From the NCBI RefSeq assembly GCF_015207505.1, contig NZ_JADEWT010000054.1:1-40565 (forward strand): a stretch of 40,565 nt of DNA. Direction: 5' to 3'. Shown here piece by piece: positions 23,456-32,050 of this stretch; the first letter of the stretch is position 1, and each line of letters starts with the position of its first letter. The stretch is from Tychonema sp. LEGE 06208 (GTDB lineage: Bacteria > Cyanobacteriota > Cyanobacteriia > Cyanobacteriales > Microcoleaceae). The notes under the pieces are model-generated. The model ran no database searches. It was not told the DNA's origin and saw nothing but the letters and a program-made list of their open reading frames with translations. The translations under genes were made by a program, and so were the position numbers.

Positions 23456-24526
23456 TTACCCCTTTTCTGCCTGATTTCTCATCAACTTTTGCACGCTACC
23501 CAAAGCCCGATTTAATTCGTAACTCTTTCTTTCTGAATTATGCAAAAAAGCCTGCTGTTCTTCTTCAATCATCAACACATCCTGCCGCACCAAACCATCT
23601 AATAACTTTTGAGCCGCACCGAAACAACTATCTTTAATAAACCTGCGAAACCAAACAGGCAATTTGTGCAGCCGCCAAAACGCATTTAATGAGGTAAAAT
23701 GAATTAAATAAGCGCGAGTTTCTGTCTCGCTTACCGGGCCAACTAAGCAGTAAATTTTAAAGTCGCTTCCCAAGGTTGAAACCCAGTGCGGGTAAACGTA
23801 ACTAACCTCTAGCGGTTCCGGGTGCAGCTTCCGCAGAGATTTAAAAAATAACTGGGAGATTGACCAGATTTTATCTATTTTGTAATAACTTTGCGCCTGA
23901 TAGCGGGCGGTTACTTGATGCGCGTCTTCTGTTAAAGTATCTAATACTGGATTGGCCCAAGCTTGCAAGTCTTCATGCAAGTGTCCGTGGTACATATCCA
24001 TCAAGTTTTCAATTAAAAATGAATAGTGGGCCTGACAGTCGATGACTGAAACTGTGGCAATATAATTGAGATGTTCCCACTCTGGTAAGTCTAATAAATC
24101 TATTTTTTGGGCTTGGGTTGCATCGCCGGGAAACAGCCAGATAAAACCGTTTTGTTCTTGGACTGGATAGGAGCGAATTTTGCAGTTAGGTAGCTTTTGA
24201 TTTTCTGCTAAATAATCGACTTCGGCGCATTCTCCGCTTGTATTTAACCGCCATCCGTGGTAAGCGCATTCGATTAAATCGCCTTTGATTTTACCGTGGC
24301 TGAGTTTGACTTGTCGGTGCGGGCACCTGTCTTCTAAAGCGTTGATTTTGCCTGCACTGTCGCGGAAAAGCACGATCGCCCGATGCCACAATATCACGGG
24401 TAGTGGCTGACTCTGTACCTCTGTGCTGCGGGCGACTGCATACCATTGCTCCAAATTAATGCTCAACTCGCGGATGTGACTATTTTTTTCCCGCGCAGAT
24501 ACTGATTTTATCCCGTTGTTTTGCAT
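23456..24526 (-). CDS. Rieske non-heme iron oxygenase, PaO/CruH-like candidate
   Basis: About 356 residues. The Rieske domain (about 28-135) has Cys68-Pro-His70 (DRCPHRQVKL) and Cys87/His90 (ECAYHGW), binding a 2Fe-2S cluster. The catalytic domain has ENLMDMYHGHLH with Asp177, His180 and His184 for mononuclear iron, and RQDVLMIEEEQQ near the C-terminus, as in the pheophorbide oxygenase/Tic55-like group. The start is fixed by context: the ATG at 24526 overlaps the upstream methyltransferase TAA (TAATG), implying coupled translation. Its closeness to a CruE-like gene suggests a role in oxidising an aromatic carotenoid end group (CruH-like), but chlorophyll or other ring substrates are possible. 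Confidence 0.85.
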   Translation of the reverse strand: MQNNGIKSVSAREKNSHIRELSINLEQWYAVARSTEVQSQPLPVILWHRAIVLFRDSAGKINALEDRCPHRQVKLSHGKIKGDLIECAYHGWRLNTSGECAEVDYLAENQKLPNCKIRSYPVQEQNGFIWLFPGDATQAQKIDLLDLPEWEHLNYIATVSVIDCQAHYSFLIENLMDMYHGHLHEDLQAWANPVLDTLTEDAHQVTARYQAQSYYKIDKIWSISQLFFKSLRKLHPEPLEVSYVYPHWVSTLGSDFKIYCLVGPVSETETRAYLIHFTSLNAFWRLHKLPVWFRRFIKDSCFGAAQKLLDGLVRQDVLMIEEEQQAFLHNSERKSYELNRALGSVQKLMRNQAEKG

Positions 24527-25212
24527 TACAGATTTTCCCAAATCACGCCCATAAAACAATCCAATCTTACAAAATAACAGCCGGGAAAGCAACGACCGTA
24601 CATTTTTTTAAATCTCCCTTCTGACAAATACCTGTCACTGGCTAAATGCTTCAACCAGCTTGGCGACAATCTAAATTTTAATAATCTTGAAGCATTGCGA
24701 AATCCGTATTTGGAACAGTCGGGCATAAAATCTCTCGCTGCACCTACTATGTAGCTGATTGTAGCAGGTGTTTCGACTTCCGAGACATTATCTAAAAAAA
24801 CAATCTTTCCCTGCTCATTCAACAGTTTTTTAATTAATGATAGAGTGGCGGGGAGATTGGGGAAATGGTGAAAGGTGGAGTCACTAACTATTAAATCAAA
24901 TTGGCTATCGACCTTTAAATGACTGGCATCCATTTGGATGTATTCGATATTGGGGGACGAGCGTTTCTGACGGGCGATATCCAGCATTTTTGCTGACAAA
25001 TCTACCGCCACTACCCGATCGTAATACTTAGCTAATTCCCAAGCCAAAATTCCCGAACCGCAGCCAATATCTAATGCGGTACCTTTAGAGGACGATAGGT
25101 TTTTAATAAAGAAATCGTTCTGGCTTTGCAAGGTTGCAGCAAAATCGTATTCTGTTGCAAAAGCATCAAATATTACAGATTTAGTGCGATTTTTCCAGTT
25201 AGTTTTCAGCAT
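24526..25212 (-). CDS. Class I SAM-dependent methyltransferase
   Basis: A 228-residue Rossmann methyltransferase. Motif I LDIGCGSG (47-54), acidic loop VAVDLSAKMLDIARQ, motif YIQMDASHL and post-motif FDLIVSDSTFHHF are all present. The C-terminal region (FMPDCSKYGFRNASRLLKFR, YGRCFPGCYFVRL) is Cys- and aromatic-rich and may bind the acceptor. It is the first gene of a tight two-gene operon with the Rieske oxygenase (stop and start overlap by one base). The pairing suggests both act on the same molecule; the acceptor is unknown. No Shine-Dalgarno is obvious. Confidence 0.85.
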   Translation of the reverse strand: MLKTNWKNRTKSVIFDAFATEYDFAATLQSQNDFFIKNLSSSKGTALDIGCGSGILAWELAKYYDRVVAVDLSAKMLDIARQKRSSPNIEYIQMDASHLKVDSQFDLIVSDSTFHHFPNLPATLSLIKKLLNEQGKIVFLDNVSEVETPATISYIVGAARDFMPDCSKYGFRNASRLLKFRLSPSWLKHLASDRYLSEGRFKKMYGRCFPGCYFVRLDCFMGVIWENL

Positions 25213-25402
25213 CTATTATTGCTTTATACTCGTTCAATAGTTTAACCGCAGATGCACCCAGATAAATGCTGATGATTTTTTTTCAAGCTGTGTCTTTTGG
25301 GTGCAGCGAAACCGCGGCCACAAACCGTAACTCATCTGAATTCCTGCTAATATTACCAACTATCCTCAGCAAGGCGATCGCTCTTAATCCTCTAATCAAG
25401 GT

Positions 25403-25466
25403 GTTTGTAGTGAAAAATTTAATGCTCGCCTTAAAAATCAGAAGACTTGCATTCCTCACTACAAAC
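25403..25466. repeat. GTTTGTAGTGA...TCACTACAAAC element with AT-rich interior
   Basis: Perfect 11-base terminal inverted repeats (25403-25413 and 25456-25466) enclose 42 bases unrelated to the interiors of the other copies. This suggests that the ends define the element. It lies in the 297-base gap between the methyltransferase and the CruE-like gene, which has no gene. Confidence 0.75.
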
Positions 25467-25509
25467 CATTTTTAGCGGACATAATATAAAATCCGCCCCG
25501 CTGCACACC

Positions 25510-27462
25510 TTAGATTTTCAGTACGCCTTCGGGATTCACCGTCAACAGCGATCGCCTCTGCAAACCTTCCTCATATAATATCGCATTAGCTGCTAACAAA
25601 CCGCTGCTCACAGCCCTTTCCATTAAACCGCAAGGAAACGGCATTTTCACCCAATCTCCGGCAAACAAAAGATTAGGTACAGCGCAGCTAGTGTCTGGCC
25701 GTTCCGCATAACTACCGGGTGGATAACCGGAGAAATTCTTTTGATTTACCAATTCCCGGTGCAGCAGAGTCGCCGCTTTTAATTCCGGTACAATTTCATA
25801 CAATTCTTCCTCGAAAGTAGCGAGCAAAACTTCCTGGTTGGGAAATTCTTTCTCCTTGTAACAGTAAGCGTGCAGTTCCACTACGCTACCGCCAGTTTTC
25901 TGATGCCACTCGATGAATTGATCTTGAATTTTGTGGTAAAGTGTGATGCTGTCAGTCAGTTTGTAGCCGGAAAGCGAACTAAAATTGCTGTGTTCCCAGG
26001 GAAAATCGCGATCGAACCAAAAACGGCCCACCGCAAACGGATCGGCTATTTTCAAGCCCTCGATTCGGCTCTGCACCTGTTGATTTACTTCACCGCTAGC
26101 TAAACTAAACAAATGCTGCATCCCAGGAACATCGGCAGCAAAAACATAGTAATCAGCCTGCAATATTTCTCCCAATTTTTGCGGTTGTGATTTGTTTACT
26201 GCTGCTGCCAACTGTACCTCATCTGCTTTTTTATCGACTACCTTAAATCTGGGTAAATCCCGCTGAGCAGGCCCGCTCACAACTCGTCCCTCAGCATCAA
26301 AAACTGCTCCGTGACAGGGACAGTGAAATTGACCGTCGTTTTGTTTCTGAACTGTGCAGCCTTGGTGAGTGCAACTTAGAGAAATTGCTTCTTTTCCTCC
26401 AGGGGCGCTGGCAAATACGCTGTCTCCCGCGCCGAAATATTCTGTAGAGTTGCTGTCAGTTAACAGCGCGTTTCGTTTGACCCAAAAAGGCACTTTACTT
26501 TGCACGTCTCCCGACTGATAACTCAGAGAATCAATCCTGCCGTTTTCCCAGTGAATATTGCTAACTGCGACATCTGTTAATACTTTGCCACCTTTGCTTT
26601 CAATGGCTCTGGCAATAGGCTGCACCAAACTTGTACCCATATCTTGCCGCGTGCCGTTGAAGGCCAAACCTTCGGGATTTCCGAAAAAGTAAAAGTGGAA
26701 AAATTGCATTAATTCTCCGACGCTCAATTTGTCGGGAGCGTTAAGGCTGGATTTGGCAAAAGGCAAAAAATACAAGTCGTAAAGTCCGCGCGGAAATTCA
26801 CCTTTTACCCAGTCAGCAACTGATATATTGTCGAGACGAGCGAAAGTTTTTTGCGTTTGAAAGCCGCCAATTTCTCGAAACACTTCCCAATGAGCGGGTT
26901 TTGTCAGGTTGATTCCCCACTTGAGACGGTTGGGAGAAGATATCGCCAGGTCAACTATATTCCAGGGGAAGGCTGAATGGTTGGGACGGAAAACTTCGGG
27001 TTTGTATTTGCCGTCTCTAAACAGGACGGCGTAGGATTCCAAAGATACAAAATTATCGGTAATTTCTAATTCTTCAACTACACTTTTGAGGTTGTAATAT
27101 TGCGGAAAAAAACCGTGGAAACCGTGTTCCATCATAAAAGTTTCGTTCCCGACTTGTATCGGCCAACTAGCTATTTTGCCTCCGAGTTGGGGCGATTTTT
27201 CTAGTAGCGTCACCGCGAAACCTCGCTGACACAGTTCGTAAGCGCAGGCGAGCCCGGCTAAGCCGCCTCCGACAACTGCTACGGTTTTGCGGTTATTCAG
27301 CATTCGCGGTAAGTCAAGAGAATCTTGACCAAAAACGGCGGGTTCTGGCTTGGAAAATCGAGAGTAGCCCAGCAGCCCGCCGGCGGTACCGACTCCGAGG
27401 ATTTTGAGGGCGGTTCTTCGAGAAATTGGTTGGGATTGTGGTGGATTGGTTGATTGACTCAT
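25510..27462 (-). CDS. cruE: CruE/CrtU-like carotene desaturase with internal Rieske domain
   Basis: About 650 residues from the ATG at 27462; an ATG at 27516 would add 18. A twin-arginine-like signal comes first (ISRRTALKILGVGTAGGLLG, RR at 15-16). The FAD dinucleotide motif VVGGGLAGLACAYEL (about 63-77) and LLEKSPQLGGK follow. HGFHGFFPQYYNLK and FFGNPEGLAF match isorenieratene synthase CrtU/CruE. A Rieske 2Fe-2S domain is inserted at about 327-420 (Cys364, His366 in SCTHQGC; Cys381, His384 in HCPCHGAVFD). The C-terminal FAD motif is NLLFAGDWVKMPFPCGLMERA. CruE/CrtU desaturate and shift a methyl group on beta-rings to give aromatic chi-rings. The symbol is by family likeness. It lies 297 bases upstream of the methyltransferase-Rieske operon, same strand. 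Confidence 0.78.
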   Translation of the reverse strand: MSQSTNPPQSQPISRRTALKILGVGTAGGLLGYSRFSKPEPAVFGQDSLDLPRMLNNRKTVAVVGGGLAGLACAYELCQRGFAVTLLEKSPQLGGKIASWPIQVGNETFMMEHGFHGFFPQYYNLKSVVEELEITDNFVSLESYAVLFRDGKYKPEVFRPNHSAFPWNIVDLAISSPNRLKWGINLTKPAHWEVFREIGGFQTQKTFARLDNISVADWVKGEFPRGLYDLYFLPFAKSSLNAPDKLSVGELMQFFHFYFFGNPEGLAFNGTRQDMGTSLVQPIARAIESKGGKVLTDVAVSNIHWENGRIDSLSYQSGDVQSKVPFWVKRNALLTDSNSTEYFGAGDSVFASAPGGKEAISLSCTHQGCTVQKQNDGQFHCPCHGAVFDAEGRVVSGPAQRDLPRFKVVDKKADEVQLAAAVNKSQPQKLGEILQADYYVFAADVPGMQHLFSLASGEVNQQVQSRIEGLKIADPFAVGRFWFDRDFPWEHSNFSSLSGYKLTDSITLYHKIQDQFIEWHQKTGGSVVELHAYCYKEKEFPNQEVLLATFEEELYEIVPELKAATLLHRELVNQKNFSGYPPGSYAERPDTSCAVPNLLFAGDWVKMPFPCGLMERAVSSGLLAANAILYEEGLQRRSLLTVNPEGVLKI

Positions 27463-28190
27463 CAGCGATACGCGATAACGGGCTTTAAACACAAGGACGC
27501 CATAAGGCATAATCATAGACCGAAATCAGGCTATGTGAAGAAATACTAAGATATATCCCCCGGATCGCCTTTGACACGCCCAAAAACCCATACCCTGCCA
27601 CGTACTCCTGCTGTGGTTCCAAATTTTAGACGGAAGTTCAAGCTTCCAGATTTAATGCTGCAAGTAAATCTCTGATGCTTCAATTGACTGTTATTTGTTA
27701 TTTGTTATTTGTTATTTGTTGTTTGTTGTTTGTTGTTTGTTATTTCTTATTTGTTGATTGCGATCTGTTATCTGTTGAGTTAGAAGGGTTAAAAATTCCA
27801 AATTTCGCCCTAATTATTTCGTTGATTCGAGAGTCCGACAGGGGTTGTTCACCTTGGTTTCATAGCGAAATCCCTCTTTTATAGGACTAAAATTACTCGC
27901 AGTTTCTGTCAGATTTTACAGTCGGTTTCAACTGAAATGTTGCACCATTCTCAATTACTTGTTTGGGAACAGGCTCTCCGGCCTGTTCCGCAAGAAAATT
28001 CATCTTTTGTGGAACGGGCCGGAGAACCCGTTATTAACTCTTGTGCAAAATGTGATTTTTAACCGATTATTGCTATAATACGGTGGTTGCAAACCCTGTC
28101 GGACTGTCGGTATAACGCGCGATCTAGTTGACAGCAATATCCTATAAAACAAGCCTTGTCCGCATAAAAATTTCTCAAAAACCAGAATCA
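27463..28190. repeat. Divergent region with TTTGTTA heptamers and a long imperfect hairpin
   Basis: About 730 bases between the CruE-like gene and the CHAT-domain gene. TTTGTTA/TTTGTTG units run at about 27687-27745. At about 27966-28031 a GC-rich hairpin has arms GGAACAGGCTCTCCGGCC and GGCCGGAGAACCCGTT. TATAATACGG at about 28073 could be part of a promoter for the CHAT gene. No gene is seen. Confidence 0.65.
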
Positions 28191-30563
28191 ATGAATATAC
28201 AAAAGTATAAAAATTGGTTGATATTAGCAGAAATAACAGCATTTTTATGCTGCTTGCAAGTGCCTGTTTCTGCTAGGATAGCAGGTGCGATCGCCCCTAA
28301 AACCAACAGCCAACTAATCGCCGCCCAAAATCTCCAATCAGCCGGACTTTACCGCCAAGCTTGCAATAGTTTGCTCCCTGTTTTAGAAATTGGTAATTTC
28401 AACTGCCAAAGCTTAATCGACAATCAACTATCTCCGACAGAAAAGGCGACAGTTGAAAACTTGGCAGACACGGAACTCAGCGCATCGGGATTGAGAACTT
28501 TAGGCGATGTACTGCGCGTCACGGGTGCTTTGAAAACTTCCGCAATCATGTTAAACCGCAGTTTAGAAATTGCCCAAAATTTGCAGTTAAATGAAGCTAT
28601 CAGCGCCGCTTATCTCAGTTTGGGAAATCTCCAGCGATCGATCGCCAAACGGCAAGAAGATATCCGCAAGGATGCTAAGGTTCATTATGCCCAAGCTTTG
28701 GAATTTTACGAAAGGGCGATCGCCCTTGCTGCCCAAACCGAACAATTGCAAGCTAAATTAAGTAAACTGAGCCTGCTTGTGGAAACTCAACCATACTCAG
28801 ATATCAGCAATTTGTGGCAAGAAATCCAGTCAAAAGTTGACAATTTGCCCGTCACCACTGAATCCATCTATGCCCGCATCGACTTTGCCGAAAGCCTGAC
28901 TTGTTTGAAAGTGCAAACAATGGAGCGATCGCACATCGAGAAAATCTTACTACCTTTGTCGCCTGCAGTCCAACACTGTGCTGTCGCAGCCAAAAGTCAA
29001 ACCCTAGGAAACCCAGAATTAATTTATGTTGCGAAACTATTGGCATCCGCAGCCAAAGATGCTACAAAATTAGGCGATTTGCGAGCAGAATCCTACGCCA
29101 AAGGCAGTCTCGGCGAATTGTACGAAATCACCGGACAATTATCCGATGCCAAACAATTAACCGCAGAAGCTTTAGGTATTGCACAGTCAATTCAGGCGGC
29201 GGATATTGCCTATCGGTGGCAGTGGCAATTAGGCAGATTGACGGTGAAAAGTAAGGGAGACAAAAAAAATGCGATCGCAGCTTATCAAGCATCAGTTCAA
29301 ACCCTCCAATCTTTACGCAAAGATTTAATTGCCGTCAATCCCGACGTGCAGTTTTCCTTCCGAGACAATGCCGAACCAGTTTACCGCCAACTCGTAGATT
29401 TACTCGTGACAACTGAGGGAAACACTCAACCAAATCAAGCAAATTTAGAACAAGCAATCCAACAGATTGACGCACTTCAACTAGCCGAAATCGAAAACTT
29501 TTTGCGGTGCAGTTTATCTCCTACCGTTGCCATCAATCAAATACCCGATCCTGAAGCTACACTAATTTATCCAATTATCTTAGAAGACAAAATAGCACTG
29601 ATTTTTCAAGTAGCAGGAAAACCCCTAACATATCGCGAAACTCCCGTACCTCGAAAAACAGTAGAAACTACCCTGCAACAACTCCGAAAAAATTTGCAAA
29701 CACCGGGAAATAATCCTGAAGTAATAGCGGATGCCAAAAAAGTGTACCAATGGTTGCTCGCACCGCTGAAACCCGAACTCGACAAAAATCCTCAAATTGA
29801 AACATTAGTATTTGTCCTCGATGGCGATTTGCGGAACATCCCGATGGCGGTGCTTTACGATGAAAAAACCGAGCAATATTTAGTACAAGATAAATATGCG
29901 ATCGCCATTTCCCCGCAACTCACACTTTTTGCACCTCAACCGCTACAACAAAAACTAAAAGTCTTCGTCGGCGGCATCGGTCAATCGCAAAACATTGACG
30001 GTAAACAGTTTGAAACCATCCAAAAATTAAAGGAAGAATTAGAAGGAATTAGCCAAAAAGTTCCCGCCAGTCAACCCCTGCTTGAGGCCAATTTCACCAA
30101 AGCCAATATTCAAAATAAGCTTCAAACAGGCAACTTTTCAGCAATACACCTAAAAACTCATGGCGAATTCAGTTCAGACCCAGATGAAACCTATATTGTG
30201 GCTTACCAAAAACTCCTGAAAGGTCAAGATATCGCTAATTTAATTGAAACCGAAACTCCGCAGCAGCAAACTAATATTGAATTGCTTGTTTTGAGTGCTT
30301 GTCAAACTGCATCGGGAGATAACAGAGCAGTTTTAGGACTTGCGGGAATAGCGGTGCGTGCGGGGGCGCGCAGCACTTTATCAACTTTGTGGGAAGCGCA
30401 GGATGCACCAAATACGGAACTGATGTTACGGTTTTATGAGGAACTGTCGAAACCCGGAATGACTAGGGCAAAAGCGCTGCATTTTGCACAAAAGTCTCTG
30501 TTGGAAAGATATGAGCCGGCGAATATTTGGGCGACATATATTTTAGTTGGCAATTGGTTGTAA
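28191..30563 (+). CDS. Secreted TPR-like/CHAT-domain caspase-fold protein
   Basis: A 790-residue protein. The N-terminal hydrophobic segment (NWLILAEITAFLCCLQVPVSA) is a signal peptide or anchor. A long helical region (about 60-400) with TPR-like repeats (AISAAYLSLGNLQRSIAKR, AESYAKGSLGELYEITGQL) follows. The C-terminal CHAT domain (about 480-790) has the catalytic dyad His657 in HLKTHGEF and Cys704 in LLVLSACQTA, then GLAGIAVRAGARSTLSTLW. CHAT proteases are caspase-like; in cyanobacteria such TPR-CHAT proteins are common and mostly unstudied. The dyad is intact. The ATG at 28191 is preferred to 28128 because the signal peptide starts there. A strong palindromic terminator-like hairpin follows. 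Confidence 0.85.
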   Translation: MNIQKYKNWLILAEITAFLCCLQVPVSARIAGAIAPKTNSQLIAAQNLQSAGLYRQACNSLLPVLEIGNFNCQSLIDNQLSPTEKATVENLADTELSASGLRTLGDVLRVTGALKTSAIMLNRSLEIAQNLQLNEAISAAYLSLGNLQRSIAKRQEDIRKDAKVHYAQALEFYERAIALAAQTEQLQAKLSKLSLLVETQPYSDISNLWQEIQSKVDNLPVTTESIYARIDFAESLTCLKVQTMERSHIEKILLPLSPAVQHCAVAAKSQTLGNPELIYVAKLLASAAKDATKLGDLRAESYAKGSLGELYEITGQLSDAKQLTAEALGIAQSIQAADIAYRWQWQLGRLTVKSKGDKKNAIAAYQASVQTLQSLRKDLIAVNPDVQFSFRDNAEPVYRQLVDLLVTTEGNTQPNQANLEQAIQQIDALQLAEIENFLRCSLSPTVAINQIPDPEATLIYPIILEDKIALIFQVAGKPLTYRETPVPRKTVETTLQQLRKNLQTPGNNPEVIADAKKVYQWLLAPLKPELDKNPQIETLVFVLDGDLRNIPMAVLYDEKTEQYLVQDKYAIAISPQLTLFAPQPLQQKLKVFVGGIGQSQNIDGKQFETIQKLKEELEGISQKVPASQPLLEANFTKANIQNKLQTGNFSAIHLKTHGEFSSDPDETYIVAYQKLLKGQDIANLIETETPQQQTNIELLVLSACQTASGDNRAVLGLAGIAVRAGARSTLSTLWEAQDAPNTELMLRFYEELSKPGMTRAKALHFAQKSLLERYEPANIWATYILVGNWL

Positions 30564-30570
30564 ATTAACA

Positions 30571-30616
30571 GGTTTGTAGTGCGGACGGTCGTCCGCACTA
30601 CAAACCGTTTTTGTTA
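30571..30616 (+). terminator. Palindrome acting as likely terminator
   Basis: GGTTTGTAGTGCGGAC (30571-30586) pairs exactly with GTCCGCACTACAAACC (30591-30606) across GGTC, and GTTTTTGTT follows. It lies 8 bases after the CHAT gene stop. It is a member of the GTTTGTAGTG palindrome family recruited to a terminator position. Confidence 0.75.
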
Positions 30617-30658
30617 CAGTAATCGACTAGACATCATATTAGTCGATCGCGCGTTAGC

Positions 30659-31468
30659 CTAAGCCTCGCGCAATTTGCGATCGTCCCGCGCTCCATTGCG
30701 AAGTTTTGGAGTTGCCATCCGCAACACAAAATCCAGCAACCAAGGAGCAATTCGGTGACACAAAACTGCTAGATGACTTTGGTATCCCACCAAGATTTCC
30801 GGCGCATCTTTGTGCAATCCCGCCACAAGCGCTAGGGCAACTTTTTCGGGAGTTGTGGGCACTACCCACCGGAATTGTTCCAAGTCTCGCACCATATCGG
30901 TATCTGTTAGAGATGGCAATAAAGCTGTGACTCGAACATTGTACTGAGTTAACTCGCTACGCAAGGCTTGGGTGAATCCCAAAATTGCAAATTTTGTAGC
31001 AGAATACGTCGCCATTGTCGGAGCCGCAATTTTGCCCATCAAGCTCGAAACATTGACAATTGTTCCCTCTTTTTGCGCCGCCATTCGCTTCGCTATTAAG
31101 CGGGTAATTGTGTAGGTTCCGAGCAAATTTAAGGCGATTTCTTCCTCGATTAACGGTAGCGGGGCACGCAAGAATGATGCTTGGTGTGCTACACCCGCAC
31201 AGTTGACTAGCAGGTGAATTGGGCCGCAATCGCGCCAAGCTTGGGCGATCGCAATATTCACCGCTACTGACTGAGTTAAATCCAAAGCTAAGGGTACTAT
31301 TTCTGTACCAAAAACATCGATTTCCTCTGCCAGTTCAATTAATTGCCGGCGGTTGCGCGCTACTATCACCAAGCGTTTGATTCCTTGTCGCGCTAATTCC
31401 AGGGCGATCGATCGCCCAATTCCGCGCGAAGCTCCTGTCACTAGAGCTGTTTTTCCTTGAAGTTGCAT
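30659..31468 (-). CDS. Short-chain dehydrogenase/reductase
   Basis: A 269-residue classical SDR. TGASRGIG (11-18) binds NAD(P), LVNCAGVAH is the NNAG-type motif, and NVSSLMG supplies the catalytic Ser. YSATK carries Tyr and Lys, and LLPSLTDTDM matches the PG-T region. The C-terminal helix (LCHRIAPWLLDFVLRMATP) is hydrophobic and may associate with membranes. A basic/acidic tail (RNGARDDRKLREA) ends the protein. The substrate is unknown; a lipid or isoprenoid alcohol/ketone is possible given the hydrophobic C-terminus. It is convergent with the CHAT gene. Confidence 0.88.
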   Translation of the reverse strand: MQLQGKTALVTGASRGIGRSIALELARQGIKRLVIVARNRRQLIELAEEIDVFGTEIVPLALDLTQSVAVNIAIAQAWRDCGPIHLLVNCAGVAHQASFLRAPLPLIEEEIALNLLGTYTITRLIAKRMAAQKEGTIVNVSSLMGKIAAPTMATYSATKFAILGFTQALRSELTQYNVRVTALLPSLTDTDMVRDLEQFRWVVPTTPEKVALALVAGLHKDAPEILVGYQSHLAVLCHRIAPWLLDFVLRMATPKLRNGARDDRKLREA

Positions 31469-31598
31469 ACATTAAACCCTCTGGATTTGAAGTGATCGCC
31501 GCGCGCGGAGTTATAAGTTGCGAGTTATGAATTTTGTGGAGTTAATTCAAAACTTTTGAATCGCCAACGCGCGCGGGATTTAAACTCAACTAAACCGT

Positions 31599-31681
31599 GA
31601 CTTATGCAAAAAATCCTTCGATGTGGTATTGCTGTAAGGTGCTTGTGGGCGAACCGTACAAACAGAGTTTGTGCATAAGTC
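31599..31681. mobile_element. 83-bp MITE-like element
   Basis: GACTTATGCA (31599-31608) and its exact reverse complement TGCATAAGTC (31672-31681) bound 63 interior bases. Similarity continues inward (AAAAA against TTTG). It is too short to code. The ends resemble terminal inverted repeats of insertion sequences. No target-site duplication could be confirmed (CCGT on the left, CTCT on the right). Confidence 0.6.
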
Positions 31682-31701
31682 CTCTAAACTTTTGGTTTGG
31701 C

Positions 31702-31767
31702 AGAAATTTGCTAGAAATTTGCCAGAAATTTGCCAGAAATTTGCCAGAAATTTGCCAGAAATCTGGC
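31702..31767. repeat. Six-copy 11-bp tandem repeat
   Basis: Units AGAAATTTGC(C/T), five nearly perfect and one degenerate (AGAAATCTGGC). The period of 11 differs from the heptamers that dominate the window and is close to one helical turn. Confidence 0.9.
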
Positions 31768-32050
31768 TGCTATACCTTACTCAAGCAGACAAACTTGAGA
31801 TTGTAAAACAAGGTAAGAAATCTTACCGAATTTGGTTGGCTTAATTCCCCTGTTTGGTTAGTCAGCGCAGGCGGACTTTGTTTGTGCAGCCGCGAATTAT
31901 ATTCGCCGGGGATTTTTGAGCAATATAGAGCATCAATCACATACCTCCTAGATATGAGTTTTTCGCTTCTACACACACCTTAACAACTTGACAGAAAAGT
32001 GGCAACAATTTTTAATAAATCTTCCGCAACACTTCTTGACAATTTTCTCA

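Larger units (their letters stand above)
31469..32050. repeat. Gene-free stretch with a MITE-like element and an 11-bp tandem repeat
   Basis: About 580 bases containing the 83-bp element at 31599-31681, the 11-mer array at 31702-31767, and a GGCGGACTTTGTTTGTGCAG plus CCGCG...CGCC repeat at about 31870-31911. No gene is supported; the 60-70-codon frames here are made of repeats. Confidence 0.75.

Noticed and set aside
23388-23474. A 28-codon frame MNQSVLGPTSFV...
   Set aside because: It is mostly a dispersed repeat and overlaps the 3' end of the Rieske gene.
24527-24592. A 22-residue N-terminal extension of the Rieske oxygenase
   Set aside because: The ATG at 24526 overlaps the upstream stop as TAATG, a classic coupled start; the extension would overlap the methyltransferase C-terminus.
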